A DNA stretch of 64,000 nt. Origin: Solirubrobacter sp963736505 (GTDB lineage: Bacteria > Actinomycetota > Thermoleophilia > Solirubrobacterales > Solirubrobacteraceae). Of the stretch, positions 1 through 8,499 are shown piece after piece. The notes under the pieces are model-generated. The model saw nothing but the letters and a program-made list of their open reading frames with translations, had not been told where the DNA came from and made no database searches. The stretch lies in contig CAVTOZ010000001.1 in assembly GCA_963736505.1 (NCBI GenBank), forward strand, positions 124,001-188,000. The letters run 5' to 3'. The first letter of the stretch is position 1; every line of letters starts with the position of its first letter. The position numbers were made by a program, and so were the translations under genes.

Positions 1-403
1 GCGCGTCCACGGGACCCACGCGCACGCGGCCCCGGTGGATGTGCAGGTGCTCCTCGACCCCGAACGGGTGCGGCTGGGCGTGGCGGGCGGCGCCGGGATG
101 GAACCGGATCGCGTAGATCTCGCAGCCGGGCCGGCGCTCGAGCAGGTTCGCGTCGAGCGCGGCGCCGGCGACATGGGCGCCCTCGCCGGCGCGGACGACG
201 TGCGGGCCGGTGGGCGGTGGCTCCAGCAGCGCGGAGAGCGGGACGCCGAGCGCGTCGGCGAGCGCGTACAGGGTGTCGAGCGTCGGGTTCCCCTCCCCCG
301 CCTCGAGCGCCGCGATCGTGTTGCGGGCGACGTTGGAGCGTCTTGACAACTCGAGCACGGACATGTCGTTCCGGAGGTGCTTGAGGTTCAGCGTCTTGGC
401 CAT
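1..403 (-). CDS. XRE-family transcriptional regulator with C-terminal cupin domain (3' end outside window)
   Basis: The visible 134 residues begin MAKTLNLKHLRND and continue with a helix-turn-helix of the Cro/XRE type (LSRRSNVARNTIAALEAG, about residues 17-35). A linker rich in Pro and Ala leads into the start of a cupin barrel (FHPGAARHAQPHPFGVEEHL, with its histidine cluster). Proteins of this architecture are small-molecule-responsive repressors that often control nearby catabolic or redox genes; no target is visible here. The ATG at 403 is the only usable start: an in-frame TGA lies just upstream and no other start codon intervenes. No Shine-Dalgarno is seen, and the promoter spacing suggests a leaderless mRNA. 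The gene runs off the left edge, so the ligand-binding end cannot be judged. Confidence 0.85.
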   Translation of the reverse strand, partial: MAKTLNLKHLRNDMSVLELSRRSNVARNTIAALEAGEGNPTLDTLYALADALGVPLSALLEPPPTGPHVVRAGEGAHVAGAALDANLLERRPGCEIYAIRFHPGAARHAQPHPFGVEEHLHIHRGRVRVGPVDA

Positions 404-411
404 CGCTGCTC

Positions 412-440
412 ACTGTAATGCGCAACGAGTGCTCAATCAA
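412..440 (-). promoter_or_regulatory. Predicted promoter of the XRE gene, overlapping the repeat end
   Basis: On the minus strand TTGATT (440-435) is followed by a 17-bp spacer and TACAGT (417-412). Nine bases separate the -10 from the ATG at 403, so transcription should begin at or next to the start codon. The first four bases of the -35 are the outermost bases of the inverted repeat at 437-455. Matches are 5/6 and 4/6 to the sigma-70 consensus. Confidence 0.5.
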
Positions 441-649
441 CTGCGCAGGTAAGGGGCGGGGTCAGATTGCCTCGGCGAAACGATCATCGCCTCGGACCGC
501 TCAGGGAATCTGGTGTCGTCTAAGTAGCGATATACGCCCCTTAGCCGCCACATGCAGGTTGCCTGCATATCGCCCGTGGTCGATCGTGATCGGCGAGGCG
601 AACCCGGTGAGCGGATATGGAAGACCACCTCCCTTACCAGCGCAGTTGA
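437..649. repeat. MITE-like intergenic element, copy 1 (213 bp, 19-bp inverted ends)
   Basis: The left end reads TCAACTGCGCAGGTAAGGG (437-455). The right end (631-649) is its reverse complement with one mismatch. The second copy at 41743-41916 shares both ends, and an internal stretch (GGTCAGATTGCCT here) aligns with that copy in the opposite orientation. The interior holds a perfect small dyad, ATGCAGG-TTG-CCTGCAT (552-568), and no credible coding region. It fills the gap between the start of the XRE gene and the end of the LLM gene. No clear target-site duplication is visible, so transposition is inferred from the shared ends. Confidence 0.6.
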
Positions 650-664
650 CTTTGACTTTCGAAG

Positions 665-1519
665 CTACGAGCGCAAGCCCGGGCAGACCTCCGAGGCAAA
701 CCGCCCGATCTGCTCGATCATGTCGCCCTCGCTCCACAGCACGAAGCCGTCGAACCCGAAGTCGTCGCGCAACCGCGCCAGCTCTTCGACCCAGTGCGAA
801 GGCGGCCCGTGCAGGTACCCCGTGACCGGGCCGTCCGCGATCACGCCGTTCACGTTCGCGATCCGGCGGATCGAACCCGGATCTCGGCCCGCTCGCTCCG
901 CGGCGGCGTCGATCCGCGCCCGCGCGGCGGCGAGCTCCTCGACGGGGAAGCGCGGGACGCTGGGCACCCAGCCGTCCGCCAGCCGCCCCGTGATCCGCTG
1001 CATGCGCGGGCCGTAGGCGCCGAGCCAGATGCCGATGTCATGCGCGGGCGGCGGGCCGGGGTGGAACCCGCGCACCTCGTAGTGCTCGCCGGAGAACGAG
1101 ACCGACCGCTCGCCGCTCCAGCACGCGCGCAGGATCGCGATCGCCTCCTCGAGCGCGCCGACGGCCTCGCCCGGCTCGCGCCGGGGGCCGCCCATGGCCG
1201 CGATCCCGTCCCAGAACGCGCCCGCCCCGAGCCCGAGCTCGAAGCGCCCGCCGCTCAGCACGTCGAGCGACGCGGCGGTCTTGGCCAGCATCGCCGGCTG
1301 GCGCAGCGGGAGGTTCGCCACGTCGGGGAACAGCTTCACGCGCGTCGTGCGCGCCGCGAGGAACGCGAGCAGCGTGAACGTGTCCAGGAAGCGCCGCTGG
1401 TACGGGTGATCCTGGATGCCGATCAGGTCCAGCCCGCCCTCCTCGGCGGCCTGGACCTGCGCGAGGACGCCTTCCAGCCCGTCCGCATCGGGGACGACGA
1501 AGGCGCCCAGCTCGGTCAC
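665..1519 (-). CDS. LLM-class (luciferase-like) F420-dependent oxidoreductase
   Basis: This 284-aa protein has the bacterial luciferase-like TIM-barrel pattern: GAFVVPDADGLE at the first strand, IGIQDHPY, an FTLLAFLAARTTRVKL segment, LSGGRFELGLGAGAFWDGI, and IWLGAYGPRMQRITGRLADG near the middle. That last motif is typical of F420-dependent LLM enzymes rather than of FMN monooxygenases. The substrate cannot be told from sequence. The GTG at 1519 shares a GTGA overlap with the stop of the DUF2630 gene, so the two are translationally coupled; an ATG further upstream in this frame would overlap that gene and is not used. The right end of the repeat element lies 15 bp beyond its stop codon. Confidence 0.85.
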   Translation of the reverse strand: MTELGAFVVPDADGLEGVLAQVQAAEEGGLDLIGIQDHPYQRRFLDTFTLLAFLAARTTRVKLFPDVANLPLRQPAMLAKTAASLDVLSGGRFELGLGAGAFWDGIAAMGGPRREPGEAVGALEEAIAILRACWSGERSVSFSGEHYEVRGFHPGPPPAHDIGIWLGAYGPRMQRITGRLADGWVPSVPRFPVEELAAARARIDAAAERAGRDPGSIRRIANVNGVIADGPVTGYLHGPPSHWVEELARLRDDFGFDGFVLWSEGDMIEQIGRFASEVCPGLRS

Positions 1520-1761
1520 TGCTGGTAGTGCTCCACGGTGTCGGCCGCACGCAGGCTGGAGTCGTCCGGGTCCTGTCCGGCGCTGCGCCGCGCGCGGCGC
1601 TGGCGCAGCAGGTCCCAGCACTGGTCGAGCTCGACCTGCACGGCCTGCATGCGCGCGTGGCCGTCGTCGTCGAGCCCATGGTCGGACTCCGCGCGGTGCA
1701 GGAGCTCGTGCTCCTCCTTCACCAGCGCTTCGATGTGATCGGAGATCTGCTCGTCAGCCAT
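1516..1761 (-). CDS. DUF2630 family protein
   Basis: A small acidic helical protein of 81 aa, beginning MADEQISDHIEALVKEEHEL and containing the central DQCWDLLRQRRARRSAGQDP stretch that defines the DUF2630 family of Actinobacteria. No catalytic motif, signal peptide or membrane segment is seen, and the function of the family is unknown. It overlaps the downstream LLM oxidoreductase by four bases (GTGA), so the pair is probably one operon. The ATG at 1761 is the natural start. The upstream lipoprotein gene ends 13 bp away, so it may be co-transcribed too. Confidence 0.85.
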   Translation of the reverse strand: MADEQISDHIEALVKEEHELLHRAESDHGLDDDGHARMQAVQVELDQCWDLLRQRRARRSAGQDPDDSSLRAADTVEHYQQ

Positions 1762-1774
1762 GCGCTGAATCCTG

Positions 1775-2161
1775 TCAGCCCAGCGACGCGATGCGCCAAT
1801 GCCCGTCGATCCGGCTCAGCTTCAGGGTGTCGCGCGACGGCGCCTCGCCGGCCGCCGAGGTGCGCACGTCGGCCGTCGCGGTGTCGTTGCTGACCGTGAT
1901 CGCCCCGATCGTCAGCTTCGGGTCCTTCACGTCGCCCAGGCCCTTCTCCAGCGCGACCTCGCACGGCAGGCCGGCGGACTTGACCTTGTCGATCAGCGCC
2001 GGCGCCAGCAGCTCCTTGCACATCTTGTCGTAGTCCTTGGCCACGGTGGCCTGGCTGAACGCGTCGACGGTCTGGCGGACCTGCTGCTCGTCGGTCAGCC
2101 CGCCACCGCATCCGGAGAGCGCGGCGGCGGCGGCCAGCAGCGCGACGAGAGGGCGGCGCAC
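1775..2161 (-). CDS. Predicted lipoprotein, small NTF2-like fold
   Basis: The 128-aa product starts (GTG at 2161) with a short lipoprotein signal ending in the lipobox LSGC, with Cys at about residue 18. The mature part begins GGGLTDEQQVRQTVDAFSQA and ends LSRIDGHWRIASLG, a layout seen in exported NTF2-like/DUF4878-type proteins with one helix pair and a curved sheet. It should be anchored to the outer face of the membrane. No active-site residues can be proposed. Only 24 bp separate its start from the divergent CxxC protein gene, so the two must share or overlap promoters. The start is chosen because it gives a complete signal peptide. Confidence 0.65.
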   Translation of the reverse strand: MRRPLVALLAAAAALSGCGGGLTDEQQVRQTVDAFSQATVAKDYDKMCKELLAPALIDKVKSAGLPCEVALEKGLGDVKDPKLTIGAITVSNDTATADVRTSAAGEAPSRDTLKLSRIDGHWRIASLG

Positions 2162-2185
2162 AGCCGCAGCATAGAATGGGTCCAC

Positions 2186-2755
2186 ATGTCCGCCGCAGCC
2201 CCGATCAAGTCCTGGCTGCGCTGCTACCGCTGCTGGTCGCAGGACCTGGAGGTCCAGGTCCATTACGAGGGCATCCACCGCATCGACCCGGTCACGGGCA
2301 AGCGCGCGGATGTCGTCGACGAGCTGCAGGAGGCGGTAGTGCAGTGCCTGGATTGCATGCACGACCAGCCGCACCTGGTCTTCCACAACGACCGCATCGA
2401 GCCGGTCGAGGACCGCTGGGAGCGCATGGTCGCCGGCACCCCGTGGGTGGCGTCGTGCACCGTCACCGTCGAAGCCGACTCGGTGGAGACCTGCTCGGGT
2501 CCCGAAGCCGCCGATTCGCTGGCCTACGCCGCGTTCGGCGACCACGGGACGCGCGAGTTCTTCACGCACGTGCGCTTCCACAAGCACGAGGACGATCAGA
2601 TCGTCGTCCACCTGCTCGTCGAGCTCTACGCGCGCAACATCGAGGAGGCCACCGGCGTGCTCGAGGAGGCCGCGCGAGGCAACCTCGCGATCACGTCGCT
2701 GGCCGAGGAGTCACGACCTCCCGCGTCGACGGGCGGCGGGGACCACCCGCACTGA
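2186..2755 (+). CDS. Conserved hypothetical protein with two CxxC pairs
   Basis: I do not recognise this 189-aa family. It has CYRC at residues 13-16 and CLDC at 54-57, a spacing consistent with a single zinc knuckle or rubredoxin-like site near the N-terminus. An acidic alpha/beta region rich in His, Asp and Glu follows (FHKHEDDQIVVHLLVELYA), and the tail is disordered (PPASTGGGDHPH). There is no signal peptide. TAGAAT lies eight bases before the ATG at 2186 and fits a -10 box for a leaderless message; no good -35 is visible. The last 45 bp overlap the 3' end of the convergent hydrolase gene. Confidence 0.7.
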   Translation: MSAAAPIKSWLRCYRCWSQDLEVQVHYEGIHRIDPVTGKRADVVDELQEAVVQCLDCMHDQPHLVFHNDRIEPVEDRWERMVAGTPWVASCTVTVEADSVETCSGPEAADSLAYAAFGDHGTREFFTHVRFHKHEDDQIVVHLLVELYARNIEEATGVLEEAARGNLAITSLAEESRPPASTGGGDHPH

Positions 2756-5251
2756 CTCGCGGTTGCCCCAGACGTCGACCGACCAGTAGCGGACGGTCAC
2801 GCGGCGGGAGACCTTCAGCGGCTTCGTGTAGCGCCGCGGCCTGCCGTTGCCGATCCGCACCAGCGTCACGGCGACGCCCGACGCGTCGGTCGCCTTCGCC
2901 CGCAGCTTGCCGCCGCGGCGCACGAGCCTCGTCCGCGGCGCTGTGCGATCGGCCGCGCGCGACGGCGCCGCGGACGCGCTCAGCGCGCCCTGCGCGTTGA
3001 TCGCGATGCCGGCCGGCGTGACGTCGTAGACGCGCGCGGCGCCCTCCTTTCCCTCGCCGGTGATCGGCGTCACCTCGACGCTGCCCGCGCCGGCGACGCT
3101 CACGCTGAGCGGCTTGCGCGTGGTGGTGACGAATGCCGTCCGGCCCGGTACGTGCATCACGTCGATCAGCCCGGCGGCCTCGGCCTCCGGCAGCGTCATC
3201 GGGGCTGCCGACGCGCGGGCGCGGACGCTGCTCGAGACGGCCTCGGCGTCGGTCGAGATCGCGACCGAGCGCTGGTCCTCGTCGCCGGTGAGCTTGAACT
3301 CGGACGCGTCGAGCGTGCACGGCTTGTCCTTGAGCGCGCCGTTGGCCTTGCTCGGCTCCGCGCCGTCGCGGATGAACGGCGTGACCGCGTCCTCGATGCC
3401 GGAGTCCTCCATCTCGCCCATGTGCCCGATGCCGCAGAAGTTGTACGTCTTGATGCTCTGGCCGAGCTGCGGATCGCCGGGGCGGGCCGACTGGCGCTGC
3501 GAGAACAGCGGCACCGTGCCGTCGCCGTTGATCCACGAGTACTGCACCTCCTTCGTGCCGGTGTAGGCGCGCACGTGCCCGAGCGTCGGCAGGCCAGAGC
3601 CGATGAACGTGCGGAAGTCCACGCCGTTGGTCGCCTTGAACCCGTCGATGTGCTCGGCGTGCCCGGCGGCCGCGCGCGTCAGCAGCGAGGCGTTGCCTCC
3701 GAACGCGCGCACGGCGTCGGCGACCTTGTCCATGCTCCGCGCCGGCGCGTCGTCGATCTCGAGCCAGTTGCGCAGCGGCTCGGGCGCGTGCTTGAACCAG
3801 CTGTCGCTCGGGAACAGGTAGTACGCGCCGGCGTTGGTGGCGATGAACACGCGGAACGCCGAGCCGCTCAGCAGCACGTCGGTCGGCGAGAAGTTCGGCG
3901 TCTCGTAGCCGTAGGCCATCGCGAACCACGGCTTGGCGGCGCCCCACCAGGGCGAGCCGAAGTTCGCCACGCGCGCGACCTTCTTCGCGTGTTCGGGGTC
4001 GTCGATGTACCAGCGTGTGAGCAGCCCGCCATAGGAGTGGCTGATGATCGCCACGCGGCTGACGCCGTGGCGCGCGCGGATCTCGTCGATGTACTTGTCC
4101 AGCCGCTCGATCGACTCGTCGGGCCCCTTGCGGTAGTCCCAGCCGAACTCGTACGCGCGGCCCGGGGCGATCCGGTTCAGCCAGCTCCACGAGTCGCCGT
4201 GGATGTTCTTGAGCTTGACCACGTTCTTGAGCACGTGGCCGGTCGGCGCGACGTTGCGGCTGCACTCCGAGCCCTTCCAGCCGTTGGAGCCGTCGCCGCG
4301 CAGCGCCAGCTCGTCGAACTTGTCGTTGTCGGTCAGCGCGCCCGGCCACAGGTCGATCGTCTTGCCGCCCTCGGTGCAGGCGAGCTCGGACGCGCCGAAG
4401 CCGGGCACGAGGACGATCGGCGTCTTCCAGCACGCCTCGGGGTTGGTCTCCTGCAGCCCGCATGTGAGGTCGACGTCGCCGGCCCCGAACACGAGGTCCT
4501 TGATCGCGCGGACGACCGGATGCGGCGCCTTGTTCCAGTTGATCCACGACGTCAGGCCGTGCGAGTGGCGCAGCCGCGCGTCCTGCGCGCTGGAGGTGTC
4601 GTGCAGCAGGTCGCTGCGCGTCGCCGTGACGTACAGCGTGCGGTGCTCGGCGTCCATGCCGACCGAGGAGTCGGCGGACACGATCGGGTCGGCGTCGGAG
4701 CCGATCGCCGACCAGTCGGTGCCGCCGGCGCCCTGCGGGTTGCGCGCGAGCGCCTTCAGGAAGGCGCTGCCCGGCTGCAGCTCGTTGCACCCGCAGGCGT
4801 CGGCGAGCGCGCTGGAGCCGGCGTGCGGCGTGCCGACCGTCACCGCGTCCTCGACCTTCAGCTGCGGGTGGCGCTGGAGCGCGGAGCGGAGCAGCAGCCC
4901 CGCGCCGCCCTCGGCGATCACGTCGACCGGCTTGCCGTCGTACTTGGTCGCGATCACGTCGGCGAGGTCATCGGCCATCTGCTCGAACCCGCCCGCGTCG
5001 AGCTTGCGCACGCAGTCGCCGCCGCGGCCGATCGTCTCGATCCGCTCCGCCGGCCCGACCTTCTTGCCGTTGACGCTGACCGTGTACTCGCCGAGCGTGG
5101 CCGACAGGTCGTCGAACAGCGTGCACGACGTGCGCTCCGGCCCGGCGACCAGCAGCACCGGCTTGGCCAGGTCGTCCGTGCGGGCGTGGGCCGCCGGAGC
5201 GGCCCCCAGCAGGGCCGCCGCAGCGGCCACCGCGATGGCGGCGCGCCTCAT
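2711..5251 (-). CDS. Exported tandem alpha/beta-hydrolase: degenerate lipase domain plus LCAT-type acyltransferase/lipase domain
   Basis: The 846-aa protein has a Sec signal (MRRAAIAVAAAAALLGAAPA, cleavage after AHA). The first hydrolase-like unit (about residues 25-200) has lipase landmarks (KPVLLVAGP, VGTPHAGSSAL), but AEGGAG stands where the nucleophile elbow GxSxG should be. The second unit (about 215-640) is intact: PIVLVPGFGASE, the elbow ISHSYGG near residue 402, the acid motif NGDGTVP near 579, and CGIGHMG near 609. These fit the Ser-Asp-His triad of the lecithin:cholesterol acyltransferase/PDAT family. A C-terminal Ig-like domain and a basic tail follow. It is the last gene of the exoprotein operon: its ATG overlaps the preceding stop (ATGA) and follows a strong AAGGGGGG ribosome-binding site. 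The substrate is unknown; an ester or lipid is likely. Confidence 0.75.
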   Translation of the reverse strand: MRRAAIAVAAAAALLGAAPAAHARTDDLAKPVLLVAGPERTSCTLFDDLSATLGEYTVSVNGKKVGPAERIETIGRGGDCVRKLDAGGFEQMADDLADVIATKYDGKPVDVIAEGGAGLLLRSALQRHPQLKVEDAVTVGTPHAGSSALADACGCNELQPGSAFLKALARNPQGAGGTDWSAIGSDADPIVSADSSVGMDAEHRTLYVTATRSDLLHDTSSAQDARLRHSHGLTSWINWNKAPHPVVRAIKDLVFGAGDVDLTCGLQETNPEACWKTPIVLVPGFGASELACTEGGKTIDLWPGALTDNDKFDELALRGDGSNGWKGSECSRNVAPTGHVLKNVVKLKNIHGDSWSWLNRIAPGRAYEFGWDYRKGPDESIERLDKYIDEIRARHGVSRVAIISHSYGGLLTRWYIDDPEHAKKVARVANFGSPWWGAAKPWFAMAYGYETPNFSPTDVLLSGSAFRVFIATNAGAYYLFPSDSWFKHAPEPLRNWLEIDDAPARSMDKVADAVRAFGGNASLLTRAAAGHAEHIDGFKATNGVDFRTFIGSGLPTLGHVRAYTGTKEVQYSWINGDGTVPLFSQRQSARPGDPQLGQSIKTYNFCGIGHMGEMEDSGIEDAVTPFIRDGAEPSKANGALKDKPCTLDASEFKLTGDEDQRSVAISTDAEAVSSSVRARASAAPMTLPEAEAAGLIDVMHVPGRTAFVTTTRKPLSVSVAGAGSVEVTPITGEGKEGAARVYDVTPAGIAINAQGALSASAAPSRAADRTAPRTRLVRRGGKLRAKATDASGVAVTLVRIGNGRPRRYTKPLKVSRRVTVRYWSVDVWGNRESVRVVPAARRRGRS

Positions 5252-8200
5252 CGACGGCCCCCCTTCTTGATCGGCTTGGACTTGTGCGGCGCGAGGTTGG
5301 GGCGCCGCGTCGCCTTGACGCGCACGCGGGCGGTGCGGCCCTCGGCGTTGTCGGTGCGCAGCGCGCGGACTGCTACGCGGACCGTCGTGTCGCGCCCGGC
5401 GCCCGGGATCCGGAACGCCGTCCGCTTCGGCGAGAACGTCAGCCGGCGGCCGTCGGAGGCGGTGACGACGGCGTTGTAGCCGGCCGCTCCCGCGACGCCC
5501 TGCCAGCGCACGATCACGCTCGCGCCCGAGCGGCGGGCGCGCAGCAGGCGCGGCGCGCCGAGCACGCGGTCCTTCGGGGCGACGTAGGACGCCACCTTGA
5601 TCTCCGCGCGCGGGCGGCCGTCCTGCGTGACCACGGCGACGATGTCGCGCCGGCCGGCGCCACCGCGGGCCGGCGTGAACGCCAGCTTGCCGCACGCCAC
5701 CTCGCGGTCGTTGCCCTTCACGGCCTCCTTGCAGCGGCCGGCCTTGGCCACGCCCAGCACGTGTGCCGTCTTCGGCCCGCGCTCGACGAACGTGATCGTC
5801 TGGCCGGGCTGCGGCGCGTACGCGTAGCCGAGCGTGCGCTTGTAGCCCTTGCCGGTCACGCCCGCGCCGAGCGCCGGCTCCGGCTGCGCGAGCGCGTGCT
5901 CGACCTCGGTGATCGGAGCCGAGCCGGCGCGCGGCTCCACGCGCCACTGGCCCGCCGCCGGCGAGGCGACGAACACCGTGGTCGTGTCGTTGGACGGCTG
6001 CTGGGCGATCATGTGCGAGCCCTTGACGATCTCGCCGCCCGGCCTGTCCGGCACCGAGATGCGGCGCCCGTCGGGGCCGACGAGGTCGAACTTCGGCGGC
6101 GCGCCGTCGCCGTGCACGCGGAACGTCGTCGCCGGCTGGTCGGCGGGGATGGCGACGAGCTGCACGCCGCCCGGCGCCTGCGCGGTGCGCGCGAGCACCC
6201 ACTTGCCGATCGAGCACGAGCCGACCATCAGGTCGAGGTCGCGGTTGGCCCATGTGTAGCCGGCGCCGCCGGAGACCTTCACCGGCCGCATCTCCCAGTG
6301 CATCCGCCACGGGAACCACGGGTGCCAGTCCTTGTCCTTGACCAGCACCGGGATGGACACGACCTTCACCGAGACGCAGGCGGCCGCGCCGATCGTGGAG
6401 GCGACGGCGTCGCCCTCCAGGCAGGCCAGCCAGTCGACGCAGACCTCGAGGTGGCCCTGCACGTTGAAGCGCGACGGACTGCGCGTCTCCACCCAGCCGT
6501 CGAGCTTGCCGAGGATCCGGGCGGAGTCGCCGAACTCGATCCCGCCCTCCATGCCGAACTCGATCAGGCCCGAGCCCCAGTACGTGAAGTACGAGCTCGC
6601 GACCTGCTTATCGAACAGCGTCAGCGATCCCGTGGCGCTGATGAACCACGGCGTGCCCTGCCACGCGTCGGAGTAGTGCATGTCGGCGTCGATGCGCACG
6701 GCGGCGACGCCCTGGACGCTCGGGCCGAGCGTGATCGCGGCGCCGCCCTTGACCTGGAACGGCGGCGGCTCGAGGCAGACGCCGAGGCGCACGCTCTCGA
6801 GGAAGATGCCCGGCGCCAGCGGCGCGACGGTGCCGAGGTGGTCGACGTAGGCGCCGGCGTAGCTGAGCCGGCCGGCGCGCAGGCCGCCCCACATGCCGAG
6901 CTCGGTCTTGGAGGCGGTCGGGAGCACGATCGCGATCGCGCCGTCCCAGCGGTCCTCCTCGTTGTCGGAGCGGCACTCGAGGTACGGCTTGGGCTTGCCC
7001 GGGCCGATGCTCGGCGGCTCGCACGGCGCGACGGCCGAGGAGCCGGCGGCCGCGAAGCTCAGGCACACGCTCTTGACGCCCAGCTTGCCGATGTAGGCGT
7101 TGGTGACCATGATCTTGACGCCGTCGACGTGCACGCCCTCGTTGTCGACGTTGATCGCGACGTCGCCGGTGACGCCGCCCGAGCCCTCGCTCGGGCCCGC
7201 CTTGAACACCTCGGGCAGCGCGATGTGGAGCTGGAAGACGCTGCGGTAGGCGCCGCCGTCGTCCTTGGGCCGGCGCAGGCGCAGCGCGGCGAAGCCCTCC
7301 ACCTTCATGCCGAACAGCTTCTGGCCGGCCTTGGAGAGGTCGATCTTCTTCCACTCCTTCTCCTCGCCGGCGCCGCCCTCGGGCAGCTCCCACTTCAGGC
7401 CGCCGGTGTAGACGGTCACGCCGGAGATGACGATCTTCGCGTCCTGGACCTCGAGCTCGCCGCCCTTCTTGTCGGGCGTCGGGGCGCGCAGGATCGTCTT
7501 GGACCCGCCGACGATCGGGATCGGGAGGCCGTTGAGCTTGATCGCCGATTTGGACTCCCAGACGCCGGCGTCCGCCGTGCCGATGTTGGCCATGCAGTCG
7601 CCGGTCGCCTCGATCAGGCCGAAGTGGACGACCTTGTCGCAGTCGCGCACGAGGAACGTGCGCGTGGCGGACGAGCGGTCGGTGTTGCCGACGGCGTCGA
7701 TCGCGCGCACCTCGAGCGTGTGCTGGCCGCCGGCGAGCTTGGCCGCCCGCCAGGTCTCCGTGCACGCGGCCCAGGCCTTGATGTCGACGCCCTCCTTGGT
7801 CGTGTTGTCGAAGCGGCACTCGTACGTCGCGCCGGCCTCGCCGGAGCTGAACTTGAACCACGGCTCGGTGTCCGGCGTCTCGCCGCCCTCGGTCGGGCCC
7901 TCGGCGATCGTCGTGTCCGGCGCGTCGGCGTCAACCGTGAAGCGGCGCTCGGCGGGCGTCGAGTCGGCCCTGCCCTCGGGGCTCTTCGCGCGCACCTGCA
8001 GGACGTAGTCGCCGGAGCGCAGGGCGGGCGCCGTGAACGGCGACGAGCAGCCCGTGTACGTCGGGACGCTCGACCCCGCGCCGTCGATCCGGCACTCGAA
8101 CGTCGCGCCGGTCGTGGTCGAGGAGAACGTGAACGACGGCGTGGTGTCGCTCGTGGCGCCGTCGGGCCCGGCCTCGATCGTGGTGTCGATGAACGCCGTG

Positions 8201-8499
8201 TCGACCGTGAAGCGGCGCGACGGCGGGCTCTGCTCGACGTTGCCGGCCTCATCGGTGGCGCGGACGGAGAACGTGTAGTCGCCGTCGGCCAGCTGCACGC
8301 TGTACGGCGACGCGCACGGCTTCCAGTCGAAGACCGGGTCGACCTTGCACTCGAAGGTCGAGCCGGGCTCGCCGCGGAACGTGAACGTCGGCGTGGCGTC
8401 GGTCGTGGTCCCGCTCGGGCCGCCGGTCACATCCGTGTCGGCGAGCGCGGGCGAAGCCATCGCCAGGAAGGCGATCGCGGTGGCGATCCAGGTGCGCAT
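5248..8499 (-). CDS. Large exported protein with three Ig-like repeats and a novel body (paralogue of the next gene upstream)
   Basis: The 1083-aa protein starts with a signal peptide (MRTWIATAIAFLAMASPALA). Three Ig-like repeats follow, to about residue 290; two carry the full FxFxS...ECRVD...CSSPF pattern with paired cysteines, and the third is looser (YECRFDN...). The body (about 290-880) starts DCDKVVHFGLIEATGDC and contains repeated beta-rich phrases (LEVQDAKIVISGVTVYTGG). The end has a fibronectin-III-like module (GAPRLLRARRSGASVIVRW). The neighbouring 8499-11501 product has the same order of parts and alignable phrases. No enzyme motif is seen; it is probably a surface or matrix structural protein. 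The TGATG overlap at its start and ATGA overlap at its end tie it into one transcript. Confidence 0.7.
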   Translation of the reverse strand: MRTWIATAIAFLAMASPALADTDVTGGPSGTTTDATPTFTFRGEPGSTFECKVDPVFDWKPCASPYSVQLADGDYTFSVRATDEAGNVEQSPPSRRFTVDTAFIDTTIEAGPDGATSDTTPSFTFSSTTTGATFECRIDGAGSSVPTYTGCSSPFTAPALRSGDYVLQVRAKSPEGRADSTPAERRFTVDADAPDTTIAEGPTEGGETPDTEPWFKFSSGEAGATYECRFDNTTKEGVDIKAWAACTETWRAAKLAGGQHTLEVRAIDAVGNTDRSSATRTFLVRDCDKVVHFGLIEATGDCMANIGTADAGVWESKSAIKLNGLPIPIVGGSKTILRAPTPDKKGGELEVQDAKIVISGVTVYTGGLKWELPEGGAGEEKEWKKIDLSKAGQKLFGMKVEGFAALRLRRPKDDGGAYRSVFQLHIALPEVFKAGPSEGSGGVTGDVAINVDNEGVHVDGVKIMVTNAYIGKLGVKSVCLSFAAAGSSAVAPCEPPSIGPGKPKPYLECRSDNEEDRWDGAIAIVLPTASKTELGMWGGLRAGRLSYAGAYVDHLGTVAPLAPGIFLESVRLGVCLEPPPFQVKGGAAITLGPSVQGVAAVRIDADMHYSDAWQGTPWFISATGSLTLFDKQVASSYFTYWGSGLIEFGMEGGIEFGDSARILGKLDGWVETRSPSRFNVQGHLEVCVDWLACLEGDAVASTIGAAACVSVKVVSIPVLVKDKDWHPWFPWRMHWEMRPVKVSGGAGYTWANRDLDLMVGSCSIGKWVLARTAQAPGGVQLVAIPADQPATTFRVHGDGAPPKFDLVGPDGRRISVPDRPGGEIVKGSHMIAQQPSNDTTTVFVASPAAGQWRVEPRAGSAPITEVEHALAQPEPALGAGVTGKGYKRTLGYAYAPQPGQTITFVERGPKTAHVLGVAKAGRCKEAVKGNDREVACGKLAFTPARGGAGRRDIVAVVTQDGRPRAEIKVASYVAPKDRVLGAPRLLRARRSGASVIVRWQGVAGAAGYNAVVTASDGRRLTFSPKRTAFRIPGAGRDTTVRVAVRALRTDNAEGRTARVRVKATRRPNLAPHKSKPIKKGGRR

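Noticed and set aside
437..628. Short open frames inside repeat copy 1
   Set aside because: They have no ribosome-binding site and no family likeness, and copy 2 does not preserve them; the region is better explained as repeat sequence.
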